From Anseranas semipalmata (lineage: Eukaryota; Chordata; Aves; Anseriformes; Anseranatidae): 64,000 nt of DNA. The stretch is from NCBI GenBank assembly GCA_013399115.1, contig VXAA01000086.1, positions 1,039,337 to 1,103,336 on the forward strand, written 5' to 3'. Positions 12,309-25,334 of this stretch are shown piece by piece. Numbering within the stretch: the first letter of the stretch is position 1; each line of letters opens with the position of its first letter. The translations under genes and the position numbers were made by a program. The notes under the pieces were generated by a model that worked only from the letters and a program-made list of their open reading frames with translations, did no database searches and had not been told where the DNA came from.

Positions 12309-13404
12309 CTGTTAAAAACAAAGCATTTAAGCAAAATTAAGTTTTTATTGTTCTCCTCCAAGTCAAGAGTTCATTTTTGGAAAAGATAAGATTGTTCACT
12401 ATTTTTTAATCCATCAATTATTATTACTCATAACTGGTTTTCTTGAGAAGAATTTGTTTGGTGACTGGTGGAGTTGCTCTCAGATAATCCAGAAGAAATC
12501 CAAAAAGCAAACCAAGAACGCTGCTCGACAGTTTCCTTGAAGTTCAAAAGACCACTACAGGCTACAGCATGCTCCAGGTCCATCTCAGAGTGAATTTCCA
12601 AGCTTTACAATTCAAGAAAAATATTCTTAAGTTACCTTAAAGCAATTTCCAAGTAAAGACTATCAAATTTAAATCAAGTCGTTTTGAGTCTTCTTAAGAT
12701 GCATTAGTTTGCCTTTAAAGGTTTTTGTTTGTTTGTTGCGGGTTTTTTTTTTGCCTCACCTTTACCTGAAAGCAGTTTTTCATTGTAAGCCTATCCAGAC
12801 CTCAAAAATTTTACTTATTGGTTTAGGAGCTCAGATAAGAAATTTGACAGCATTTAATACAACACAATGCAACCTATCTGTAAATCTCAAGCTTGTCAAC
12901 AGGGGAAAAACTGTATGCGTGCAAACATGCACTTTGAAAGCCATCTACTCATTTGGCTCAATGTAGACTTCTGTTGCTTTCTTCATTTTAGAGAGCGACT
13001 CCACTAGGCATAGGAATATTCTACTAGAATTTAAAAATGACACAGTTATAGTGCATCACTAACACATTTAGTATTAGTATGGGAGAAGGAACTGAACGAC
13101 ACCAAAGACTTCAGACACAAACTGAAATTCAGTTCTAAAAAGTGTTGGGCACATCTACTGAGACTAAAGAACTTCTCTTCTATACTGTGATCTCAAGAAG
13201 TATGATGATCAAATAGCTCTCATCACACTTGAGATCAGAGTAGCCAATCATCATGAGTACAAAGACAATGTTTTGAGAAAGATCTGTCCTTATTAGTACA
13301 TGACAAATTGGTTATAGGATGCCAAGAAAACTCATCTATTAAAACAAACAAATACCATCCTAGGATGCATCTAACACAGCATTTTCCCAGGGGATAGATA
13401 AAGA

Positions 13405-13655
13405 CTGCAGTTAGATTCCCCCTTCACCTCCTGTCCTCCATGCTGAACAAACCCTGTTCTCTCAGCTTCTGCTTGTACATCCACTGCTCCAGGCCCTAGA
13501 TCAACCTGGTGACTCCCCACTGGAGTCACTCCTGTTTGCCAGGGTCTTTCTTTGGCTGAGGGGGACATAACTGGACAAAGGACCCCAAGTGGTGCCTTCA
13601 GTACCTGAACAGACGGGAACAACCACTCCCCTTGATCTGCTGGGCCATATTATTT
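13405..13655 (-). mobile_element. CR1 LINE fragment (ORF2 C-terminal part)
   Basis: In antisense the sequence shows the recognisable CR1 order: CTGAACAAACCCTGTTCTCTC, then TGCTCCAGGCCC, then a CTGGAGTCACTCC-like stretch, GGACCCCAAGTGGTGCC and finally GATCTGCTGGGCCA. This corresponds to the segment of ORF2 near its C-terminus. It is heavily diverged, truncated on both sides, and lies in the same orientation as BICC1 and as the larger CR1 copy. Confidence 0.8.
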
Positions 13656-16600
13656 TAGGTAGTCTATATAAAAATACTTTTGCCAAGAAGGGGGTAATAA
13701 GTATTAAGGAAATTATTGAACACACATAATGGTAAAAAAAATACACAAGTGTTCACTGTAAATACAGGCTGTAGAGTAGGAAAAAACATAAATTGGAAGA
13801 ACTGAAATAATACCTGACTGACCTAAGTAAGAGGTAGGAAAGGACGAAGAGAGCTTTTCAGATGGCAACTCTCAGGGTCTGGTTCCTCCTATGTAAAGGA
13901 TATTTGTCCAATTCCCACAAAAGAGGTTAAAAAATAATGCTCTTAATTGCTCATACAAATGAGAATCATAATACACAAAAAATGGATGCTATCCAAAAAA
14001 GTCAACTCATGAAAAATGGTGGGGGTGAGCGAACTAAACAAAGCAGTACATGTTAGCATTTCTAGTCATCTGCAACAAATGTAAGCGATAAAGTAAAAAA
14101 TCAAGTTCCAATATAATTAACAAAGTTATATCCAAGAAGAAAATGAATGCATTAACAAATCAGCTACAATACCAATAAATTTTCAATAGTAGTGTAACAA
14201 CTAAGGCAGACTTCTCTAAGAATTCCTAATTCTTATCTTCTCCATGCAAATCCCCAGTACACCAAAACAATTTCCCGATTAGCACACCATGTGGAAAAAC
14301 TGAAAGCGTCAGCCAGACTTCATTATACTATATTTTCAGTTTCAGCAACTATTGGATAATAAGTTACAGCTGAAATAAGACATTTCCAGGAGGGTGAAAT
14401 TCTATCAGCAACATACACATACTTCTCACAACTTTCCAATCCAGATGTGAAAAGTTATTTCAAAGAATCCACTTGTGTCTGATAGAGGGCTTTGGGCCAG
14501 GATTATTCTTAATTGTGCAACAGTCAAAGGAATATACTGAAAATAACAAGGAATTAACTAAAAGGAGAAGGGAGATGCTAAAACAAATAATGATGCAGGA
14601 CTGAGTTAAAAAGAGATCCAACATAAAGGGGACCACAAAAGAGGAGCGGATGAACATCATTCAAGACAAGTGTTATGTCCCATCAGTACTTCACCCTCTC
14701 AATAATGTTTGGAAACTTGCGTCTTCAAGAAAGTAAATTCTTATTTCTCATGATAAACAGAAACAAAATGAAAGCCCATGACTTCAGAGATGCATACGTT
14801 CTGGGGACATACAAGAAAGATGCCTATGAGATCTTCAAAGGAAAAGATGTCTGACTGCCAGTCACTGAGATTTGGCCACCTAACATCTTCAAGCTCTTTT
14901 GAGAATGCAAGGCTAAAAATTACCACATTAGACCAAAAGGAAGGCTCACAATTTGGTCACTATAAAGACAAGTTTATCTCCTGCCTTAGGCAGTTATGCA
15001 GAAAAATGTCTGGATGCATTTAAATTAAGTTCTGTTATTGAAGTATATGCATGCTTAGAGTATTACTGGCTTTGAACTCTGAACAGTAAACTTCATGATA
15101 AATTCCAAGCTGAGTATAATCATCATCTTTTCCATGTATTTGAAAACCCCACGTTATATAGGAAAAAGTTTTTGCTGCAGCACTTGTTTTTTCACCCATG
15201 AAAGTTATTTCTTTTGCCTGTCAAGCAGTTTGACAATCACAACTGGCTAAAAAGGTTTGCCACAGAAAGTGACTTGTTTATATTTTTGAGAAATCAGGGT
15301 TTTCACAGGAACCCGTTAGAAGAATTTAAGCTGTATTTCAAAAACAAGGCTCACAAACTACAATAATAAGATAGCTCAAGAAGTTTTATGAAGAGGACCA
15401 TAACTGCAAAAAGTTGTATTTTGTATACTTCTTAACTCAAGTCACCTACTTGTTTTTTGTTGTTGTTGTTTTGTTTTTAAACAAACAAAACCACTATTTA
15501 CTGTAACAGCAGGAGGGGTCACAAAGCTCTAGAAATCAAGAAGCTGAGTTGTTCCTATAGCTGTTAAACTTGAAGGTAACAATCTTGAAAACTGTGCCAC
15601 AGTAAAATTCTGCATAGCATAGATCACCATCGCAACAACTTTTAATTCTATTTTACCGTTCTAACCCACGCAGTTCTAAGTGCAAAAAACAGTATTATCC
15701 AGTTTTGTTTTTTTTTTTCCCCCCCAAAAAACAAATTTGGAATCACTCCATAAAAACCTCAACTGCATGCTTCAATAGAACACTTATTAGTGTAATCTCG
15801 GTGCTATGCCACACACCCTGAAAACAACAGCACTGCTCTCAAATAAGCAAAACAGAACACAGAACTCACTCTGCAAGTGATATAGATATATACATATATT
15901 TTAACCGTACAATACTTTAGTTACAAAACACTGAGAGGAAATTCAGTCTAGGGATGAGTAAATCTGAGTTCGTGACCATCTAGACTGCTGAAGAGCACCT
16001 CTGCTTAGGTTTCCCTTCTTTTCACTTAAAAAAGTGGTAGGGTTTGTACTAATCGATACTCTCTCCACCTTGAAGGATCCGCTGACTGAAAAGAAGGAGC
16101 AGTTACATTTTGCAGCAAGATTTAATCACATAATAAATAATCTCAATGTTCTTCTCCTCAAAATAAGAGAACTCCTAAGTAATTATTTATCTCCATCTTC
16201 ACTTCTCTCCGCGCCTCCCAGAAGAAACTGTGGTATTTATGTAGCCAAAATATACAAGTTCCTCCCAGTGGAGAAAACACAGAAGATGACACAAGATACT
16301 GTAAGACACAAACAAAACAAATGGGGCTGTGCCCCAACCCTGAAAAACTGGCTTCAGTTGCAGATAACTGGGCCTTCAAGAAAAAAAAAATCCAGCTCAG
16401 GCAGCTGGAAGAAAAGGTTTTGGCCTCCTTACATTCCATTTACTCTGGGCTTTTTGAAAAAAATTATAGTTTAAGCACTTTGAAAAGTTTTTACATTAAA
16501 ATATAAGTTCCTATTGTCTTAAGTTGTAATTTTGGTTTAGCTGATCTTGGATGGAAGCTGGAATGCTCTGAATGCAAAGAAACGATGAACCAGAACGCTG

Positions 16601-17245
16601 CTAAACCCCCAAGCATTTTAGAATTCAGAGAGAGTATTTTACACACATAAGATGAAAAAGAACAACCTATTGAACAGGCTTCATTTAGAAGTAGCACATT
16701 ACATGAAAGCAGTATTATTCATCATTTGTGTTGTTAAGAAGTTATCTTTTTCTGATTACCTGGCCTTTGGGATTCATGCATCTCAGCCATTTCTGCCTTA
16801 GCTCTTATTCACAGTGAAAGGGAAAATGGGCAAGAAAAGAACCTGCAAGTTTTTGCACCTGCCATGATGCTTCTGCAATTGGTTTTCTCAACTTTAGCTC
16901 AGCAACCAGTTCATTCAAACTGAAATGACAAAAGGAACTTCTCAAAACTGCAAGCGTAGCTGTCAAAAAAATAAAATTAAAAAGCCATTCATTTCATCAA
17001 CGAGAAATCCCTCTCTTTCAGTGTGAGAAATTAGCTTCCTCAGTTTAACCTTGCTAAGTACAACAAAAAATATATATGCCTTTCTAACATGCAGAGTACT
17101 TAATGAAAAATTACATGTTCAAAACATATTTACATTCCATTCTTAGAACAATTACACGTTTGTCTCGATCTATATTTAAGAACATCATTTTTTTTTTAAT
17201 ACACAATAGTAGGTTTTGTAGATACCCTGAATTGTTCATGCTATT

Positions 17246-17263
17246 AAAAAAAAAAAAAAAAAA
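17246..17263. repeat. A18 run
   Basis: Uninterrupted A run in intron 2; no transposon tail could be recognised beside it. Confidence 0.9.
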
Positions 17264-17680
17264 GCAAGCAATTAAATTGCATGCCCACTGGTAGTTCTTA
17301 TTCATTTGTCCAGGTAGTGTTTGTGTTTTGAACAGATCGGTTCTTGACTTGAAAAGCCTTTTCCTAGTTTTTGTCTTTGCACATTAAAAACAAACACACC
17401 TAGACTTAGATCACCAACACCAACAAAACCCCATCTGCGTTTAGACGGTACTTCAGCCTTCATGGCCTTAGCACAGAGCAGCACAAATGGTAACCCATAG
17501 CACATGGTAACTTACAGCACAATCCTATTTCGTCCCTGAAATTTTGCATGCTTACCTTCACGCATCAGTGAGAAAGCCACTCTGGTAACAGGTCCAAAAC
17601 ACAACCAAAACTACTTTTGAACAACAAGACCTGGAAGAAGTCAGGTGCTCAAAGAGAAGTCTCTTGCTCCACTGCAGATG

Positions 17681-17739
17681 TGGCAGCCTCCCATGGCAGG
17701 CCCATGGGCTGCAGTACCCATGGGAGGCCTACGCTGCCA
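17681..17739. repeat. GC-rich imperfect inverted repeat (hairpin)
   Basis: Arm TGGCAGCCTCCCATGG (17681-17696) pairs with CCATGGGAGG (17718-17727) and CTGCCA (17734-17739), with a 6-base bulge. The 21-base loop itself holds the palindrome CCCATGGG (17701-17708). It is unusually GC-rich for this intron. No transposon terminal repeat is recognised. Confidence 0.7.
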
Positions 17740-20003
17740 GAGCAGCCCCGCTGGGTGGCTTGGTCATCCAAAGCAGCACTAAGCGCTCATGTGTAAACAC
17801 ATGAAATACTGCGACAGTACCTTGTTTTCAACTCTCAAACAATGAAAGTTACCAGAAAGCACTTAGCTTTGCTACTCAGACTATTTCAGAGACCACCACG
17901 CTCCATTTCTGGTAAGGAGATTGCAAATCCTGTCACAAGGCCTGGTGACAAATGCTCCAAGCTCAACATCCTGCATAAAATATTTTAAGCTAAAAAGTAA
18001 AAACACCAGCATTCCAATGTACGCATGGATCTAAGATTTCAGTAAATGGAGATAAGACAGGCAACGAACCTCCATTTTAATTTGTCCCCAAGAAATAAAA
18101 ATCCCTTCCCCATCAAGAACTACCTCCAGCATTCTCAAGGCTAGAGGCAAAGCCACTTCCTGCCAAACAGCTGGAGCAGTCAGGTTGGGTAAACTCTACA
18201 AAAGAAAGTTAAACCGAATAACTACAGGTTATGTGTGTCAAAACAAAAAATTGTCTCTGAGGCAGCATAAAACAGAGGTGGATGAGAAGCAAGGGAGGGA
18301 ATGGAGCAGTGATTCCTCTAGCTTGCTTTACCCTTCTGAAAGCAACCTGAATGTCTTCTGGGGGAGTGGGGACAGGTCCTTCAGCAGTTTAAATGACAAT
18401 GCCAAAAAGAACACTGTAGGGAAAAATAACGATGTCCTTCTAGATCTCAGTTTCGACTTTGAAACTGCCTTTTCGTATAGATAAAAAACACACCATCATG
18501 TACAGTCAAGACAGGGCAAGAACCATATTCAGAATATCTTTAGTCATTCTTATTGTTATTTGCAATCCTTTGTTTACTTCTCAGAGAGCAGTTCTTAGTA
18601 TAAAATCATTTGCAGAAAGACAAAAAGGCATGACCAAGTAAGATATGATCTCTCCAAGCAGTATGAAGCAAAAATTTTGGAAATTTTGAGGTAATGCTAA
18701 CATAACAAGTCAAGGGAAAGAGCAGAGGGAAAAACAGGAAGAGTACTCTAAATCAGAAGAATAAGACGCTAAAGTAAGAGATAACACATAGATGGCTCAG
18801 ATGCAACACTAGTCAAAAAAAGTGAGCAAGGGCTGAGTTTAACTCAAGCAGCTATTGGAGATAGACAGAAAATGCAGGATAGACTTCACTCACGTACATT
18901 TCATTAGCATACCTCAGACCCGCAAGTATAAGGATGCCTCTAGAGAATTATTAGTGGCAACAATACCCTCTTGAACTTCAGAGCAAAATACATCTGCAAG
19001 TTCAAAATGGCTCCTAACCTCCACTTTAACACAGCATCAATTAATATCCTTTCTCCGCTGACATAAGAACTATAAAGCTCTTGGAGTCAGCAATCAATTT
19101 GTCGTATCAGTTTTGCAGAAGACAAAGATGAAAGTTACTGTGCAAAACAGCACAGAAAAGAATGAAATCCAGGAGCATCAACAGCAAAAAGGTAGTAACA
19201 TGGAGATGGCCTTTCAAAACTTGACAAATACATTTTTCCATAAACAAGTAATATTGATGGCATGGTAATTTTATTGTCATAAAAATTCTCTTTATGCAGA
19301 TCCAAAACACTGACAAATTCTCATTAACACTTGACAGGTGCAGAAAGCAAGGCAAGTGTTTTGTTGATCATTTCCTGACTTAACCAACCTCCACAGGTAG
19401 AAGGGAAGACTCCTGCCATTAACACCCATCCAGACTCCTCTTAGAACAACTGATCCCTGAACTCTACAGCGTATCTTTTTGCTCTTCAATGGGTACTTTT
19501 TAATTGCTTAATTATTCACAAGGAATACATTTTTTAAAGGATAAAATGGAAAATACTTAAGCAATGAGGTTAAATCATAATGTCAATTGAGTAACCTTAA
19601 CAGTAAATAAATGCAAAAGATTTGTAAGAATGGTTTTGAATGAAGTGCGCTTTAACAACAAATGCTCTATCAAGTCAGATCCTTTTAAGCATCAAAAAAC
19701 ATGCAAAAGACAGGTTTCTTACAAAAAGAAGACCAAAACATGATGTAACTTTACTGTCATCCACCACCTGATACAAATTTTTAAGCACTTCTTTTTCCAA
19801 GTGTTATACAAAATAAACTTCAAGCTAAAAATTAATTCAGTAGTTAACTAAAAATACTACAAAAGATACTGGAGTAGTCTGATCACATTTATCAGAAGAT
19901 AAAGATGATCATTTCATGCCTGTTAATTCTCCTTTACACCTAGAATTACCTTGAATAATTAGTAAAATTGGTTAACAAAGATAAGTGACATAGTACTGTC
20001 CAT

Positions 20004-20029
20004 CTTACACTGGCTCAGTCCAGTGTAAG
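20004..20029. repeat. 10-bp hairpin
   Basis: CTTACACTGG and CCAGTGTAAG flank a 6-base loop, just upstream of the CA microsatellite. A stem of this size can occur by chance in 64 kb. Confidence 0.7.
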
Positions 20030-20064
20030 CCATAAACATGGAGTATAGCTTTCATATAAATATA

Positions 20065-20070
<6 letters not shown>

Positions 20071-20105
<35 letters not shown>
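20071..20105. repeat. (CA)n microsatellite, about 17 units
   Basis: An uninterrupted CA dinucleotide run of 35 bases in intron 2, likely to vary in length between individuals. Confidence 0.95.
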
Positions 20106-20107
<2 letters not shown>

Positions 20108-22156
20108 TTCTTTATAAAGTGGAGAAGACCTGAACTCAAGAGCCACAGCAGACAAGCACAATCCTACAAGGGCTGATATTGTTCTTTTTCTGATGCAGAA
20201 ATGGTGAAGCAGCAGTATTTGAGAGGATGACTAATGTCTGAACAAGAGTTTTGGCAGCAAGAACAGAGCACTGGGCGTAGCTGGAACCAGAAGGAGTATT
20301 ATATTTAATGGCTTGTTGTTTTTGTTTGTTTTTGGAGGGGAGTGAGGGAAGCAGGGGTGGGGGAAACAAGGCTGGGAAGGAAGAACAAAACAAAAGGAAT
20401 TGTGTTAAGTTGCCCAGTTACCCAGGAATGGTCGATTCAGCCTCTAAAACTGGTCAAGCCAGGGTAAGTGTTTGAGATGCCGGAGCCAGAAAACATCAAT
20501 GGTAGAGCATCAAGGACTACTGTGTTTGGTGAGGAAATACGGGATGTGGAAGACGTTAAAAAGAAGAGATGACAAAATTTAGCCCAAAGCTTCGTGCAAA
20601 TATATAGCTCTTCTGTAAGGCTGTCCCACATTTTGAGTATAGCAATAGATTCCTATCCTATTCCTCCTCCTCCTCCCCCCCCCCGCAAGATTGTCTACAT
20701 TCAAAACCCAAATTCCCTGCTTACATTAGAACTACTACACATTAAAAAAATACAACTGTACTATGTGTCTGACTCCATAGCATTATAGCATTCGTGCTAC
20801 TTCTCTGCAGGTAAAAGCAAAGGGATGTTTCTGAACACAAGCAGTAATAGATGGCACCGAGGCACCCACAACTTTCAGGCTAAAACACAACTTAGAGTTC
20901 ACAGTTTGTGCTCTTCTGTAGCAGAGAAAATCATCTGCTATGTGTGGTGGCAGCACAGTGAACATTAAAACTACAAAACACTGGAAACTAATTCATACTT
21001 AAGTAAACTATTAATCTAGGGCAATCTATATTAAGTGTAAACTATTTAAAAATATGCAACAAAATCATGCAGAGGGAGGACAAGGACTGAGCCCCAGTTG
21101 TGCAAGTTTCTGTAAAGCAAGGAGCATTATGAAAAAAAGCCTTCCCAGGTGCAAAGAGATGAATGTATGCAGGTCTTGTAGGGTGGGGTAGAGGTATCTG
21201 ATTTTCCTATTTTATTTTTACAACTGCCAGAAACCCCAAATATTTTACTAAGTATCAGTATGCAACTACTTTGCTAGTCCTTCTCCTGTAACTCTAAATG
21301 GTTAGAACTCCTGTAAATGGTTTTTACAGACCATCATCTGGGATACCCTATATGGATAAGGTTCAATATTTGGAAAAAATAAGTATTTTTTCATGGTTCC
21401 ACAAGTTATTTATTTCAGTACTGCAGGAATTTGATCTTCACATATGAATTAGTCCATTTTTGTTAAATGGATTTATATTTAAAATTAACTTCATTAAATT
21501 CCAAAATAACTTTATCCAAAAAAGTCAAAATGTTTCAGAGTTTTCCAACTAACCTAGATTCAGATATAAAAATGCAACCAAAAACATGTCTATTTCCAAA
21601 TCACATACTTCTACAGCTTCATGTCAAACTAAGCAAAATATTAACATGTTTTCCTTTAATGTCTCATGACCAATATTTTTGTGGTCTGCGTGTACAGACT
21701 GACTTCCACAAACAAGCAAGCAGGATGTTTTAAAGGACTATATCTGAGCCCAGATTAACACTAATCAAACTCATCATCTTCAGTACATATTCATAGCTAT
21801 TCCTAGTGTCATTATCAAGAAGATAAGCATGTGCAAGATGATGAGACAGGGAAGCTAAAGTTAGAGAACAAGATTAACATCACGGGCAACGTAGCAATTT
21901 ATTCAGTGTTGATCAACAGCTATCAGCTAACAATACTTCAAAAGGCTCATTATCATATTGTAAGTAAAGACAGTAAAGGCAGCTCTGTAAACAAAATGAG
22001 GCTTAGAACTCAAATTTTCAGGTTATAAATAGAAATGTCTCTATCGGAGAAGAGAAAATTGGGGAAAGTTGCCTGCATGGATATGGATGTAGAAATTTAT
22101 ATTGTTTCCTTTTGCACTTGGACATTGTCAGCTTAGGAATGGAGAGGTGCAAGAGA

Positions 22157-22203
22157 ACACACACACACACACACACACACCATCTTTTTTTTTTTTTTTT
22201 TTT
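22157..22203. repeat. (AC)12 followed by T19
   Basis: An AC run of about 24 bases, a short CATC spacer and a 19-base T run. This is a compound low-complexity tract in intron 2. Confidence 0.93.
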
Positions 22204-22682
22204 AAATCTTCACTTTACCTGAAATGAACTGGGAAAGAATATTCTTAAAACAAGGGTCCACTTTAAGCGAGCAAATATTGCAGTATTGTTTGCTGCATCT
22301 AAAAACTGCACTAAGTGAACTTCCCGCAACAATAACATTCACAGAACTTTATACTTAATTTACAAATACAGCAAACATATTTAAGTGAGAAGAAAACTAT
22401 TGATCAAATGCCCTTACCTACGGAGAAGCATTTAAGCCTTTCCTTGAGTTAACTTGAATGTTTTGTTTACCCTGAATGGAAATATTAACCAAAGGCCACA
22501 GGTAATGCTTTTATTTTAAATAAATGGCTGAAAGTATAGTAAAAAGTATAAAAGGCTTATGTAAGCATGCAAAAAAGAAGCTATAAACGCATCTCTGTGT
22601 ACTGCATCGTCGAATTCTAAACAACTAACACGAGAAAAAAGGGGAAATTTATCTGAGAAAATTACTAACAATGAAGCCCCAC

Positions 22683-22683
22683 N
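22683..22683. other. ambiguous base (N)
   Basis: Single undetermined base in otherwise unique intronic sequence; it affects no exon. Confidence 0.99.
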
Positions 22684-25310
22684 AGGACCAAAAATCCTTC
22701 TGCTGTATTTTAAGACAGGACTTCACTTTCAGAGTGAAAAGGATTAAGTACCTCAATGGAGACAGCAGTAACAAATTGTTCCTTCTCTGTTGCTTTACAG
22801 TGCAAGGGATCTTGCACAAAAGCTGAAGCATAGCAGTAAGGTTGCATAAAATGGGACTTCATCAACTAAAACAGTGATTCACTTGGACCTCAGACTGAGC
22901 TCCACACAGTGAAGCAGAGTCACTTACTCCCCACTAAGGGATCAAATTGCCCACTGTTTCTAACTAAGGGAATTATCCACTACGAGCTCAGCAGGGACAG
23001 TCACTGTTTTGAGGCTTTCACATGCAGTGGGATGTTCAAGAATTAGGCCCATCAGACAGCATTTTCATATTACAGGCTAACTCTCAAGATTGTCCCCATT
23101 ATATCAGAAGCAACAAAGAACAAGCTAAAGCTCATGATTTAAGTCCTTTTAATTACTCCATTGCCTTAACAGAATGGTTGCTACACTAAAGATGCGATGA
23201 ACGCAGTTTTCCACAAGAATGAAGTCTTCCACCACTTTGTTCTGCCTGAACTAAGCAAAATCTTAAAGTAAACATTCTCAATTTACCTTTTTAGAGAAAC
23301 TGATCCAACCCAAATAGTCTCCTTCTTTCACTGGGTGTGGTTTTACCAAAATGGAGACAAAACTCTTAATCTCTAGATTTCTTGCAAATGTTGACTATTA
23401 CTGACATTCTTTCAACTCTCATCCATACCAACATCCCTGAGCAGTCGCTTCCTCTTCCCAGGAAGCAAAATGAGAGGAAGCTAAACATAAATTAAAAGCT
23501 CATGCCAGCATTCCCACCACAGACTAGCACAGCCAGGTGTTTGAAGCAAATTCTGGAAACATTTGGCCTTAATATATCCTTGTCACATGCTATGAGCCAA
23601 GCTCCACATCAAGCATATATTTTAATGCTAACTAATGCAGATATGGATTGATTTCTACCCAGAAAAATTGAAGGTTTGGAGCCAGTTTCCAGAGTTCACA
23701 ACTACTCCTGAAATACAGATAATGTATAAATAAGCATGAATTCACTATGTCTCATTAGCAAAAATACATAGCACTGGAAGAAACCAATAGCTGCGCTATT
23801 GCCATCAGAAATGACAGTATAGCCTCAGGGAAACAATAATTACAAATGCACAGTTTCAGAGAAGTCATGGATGAAGACACATGGAAAGCCCTCCAAAAGT
23901 TACGGCTGAACATAATCAGCCTCAGGTCAATGATTAGTATTTGTTATGCCTGAAAGTGCCCTAAGCCATCCACGTTTACAGCTTTACCTACACATTTCAT
24001 GTTCAAGGATTAAGAAGGAAGACTGACCAGCTTCCAGCCTGACCTACAGCAGACATGCAACTAAAAATGGTATTTTTCTATTTGTATCAGTATATACTTA
24101 CAAAAGCATTCATGTATGTATAAAAACTTTGTCAATATATTTGCATATAAGCATTTTGCAAAAGTTACAAGGTTTGCCTAATATCATCTCAAAAGATGTT
24201 TTTTTAAAAAAAAGTTACATACAAATGAAAATACAGGATGTTGCAAAACAAGCTCTACTACTGTTAGATAAACAAATGGGGGTTGAGGCTGCTTCCTTAT
24301 TGCCTTTGCTACCAGAGCCTCCTAAACAAAAGGTTATGTACACTCATTAATAATTAATGTATACGGAAAAGGAATTTAACAAAAAAATGATGAAAGATGC
24401 AATTAGATATACCTATTTTTCACATATTCAAATAATTGCCTTTTTTAAAAAAAAAAAATCTCTTACTGCTATTGTTTTTCCAATCTCTATACTGGAAAAG
24501 TAGCTAGCTTTAAAGGATGGTTTCACCAAATATTGCTTCCACAATGACCACAGTATGTGGTCACTCATTTAATGAAATAAAGAAAATGAGAAAAGAGAAG
24601 CCTAGTCTTCCTTTACATGCCTAACTTATTACCAGATGAGATTTTGGTACACATATGTAACATTTGTCCATTTGCATCTTTACAATTCCAACGCTTCCAA
24701 GCATGATTACATTCCTTTCAGTAACAGACACTGTAGTCAGGAGAGAAACACGAGCATTTATAGCACATTTCGTCTAAATCCAGTGTTATCTTAAAAAAAA
24801 AAAAAAACAACTATCTGCAGCTGTGTAAATGAATATGAATTCCTACAAACACCATTCCTCTGATTAAAAAAAATCTACATCTCAAACATTCAGAAACAAT
24901 AAAAGCCACAAGTTCCAGTTGTCTGGTAGCATGTTGCGCTTTCCACAAAATCAAATTCTGCAAACAATTGAAAGCCAGGGAAGGAAGAATTTAAGAGCCC
25001 CTTCAGAAATACTCCAAAAGCCCATGACAAACACATATGCACACCAAACCACGCTGAAATGAGGAGCTTACATCTGACCTAGAGTCAAGCACTTGGGCAG
25101 AACCCCATGGTGGCAGTTCCAGAGCTCCTCCTTCTGCACATGCAATCCTACATTAGCCTAAGAACTCCACCCAGCTTCTACTAAACCCTAACATTCACTC
25201 ATCTCCCACCATACTGTTGATAGTCCCATGATTAAGGCTCCACGTACATTGTTGCCTTGAGAAATTTTAGAGTGAACAGTTATCATTTAGCATTAAGATT
25301 TCCAAATATT

Positions 25311-25334
25311 AAAAAAAAAAAAAAAAAAAAAAAA
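25311..25334. repeat. A24 run
   Basis: Uninterrupted A run in intron 2; no adjacent retrotransposon body or target-site duplication recognised. Confidence 0.92.

Noticed and set aside
16034..16474. 146-codon ORF on the plus strand in intron 2
   Set aside because: No recognisable domain or family, no splice or promoter context, antisense to BICC1, and ordinary intronic base composition; best explained as chance.
25311..25334. A24 run as the tail of a processed pseudogene or SINE
   Set aside because: No recognisable transcript-like or SINE body and no target-site duplication next to it.
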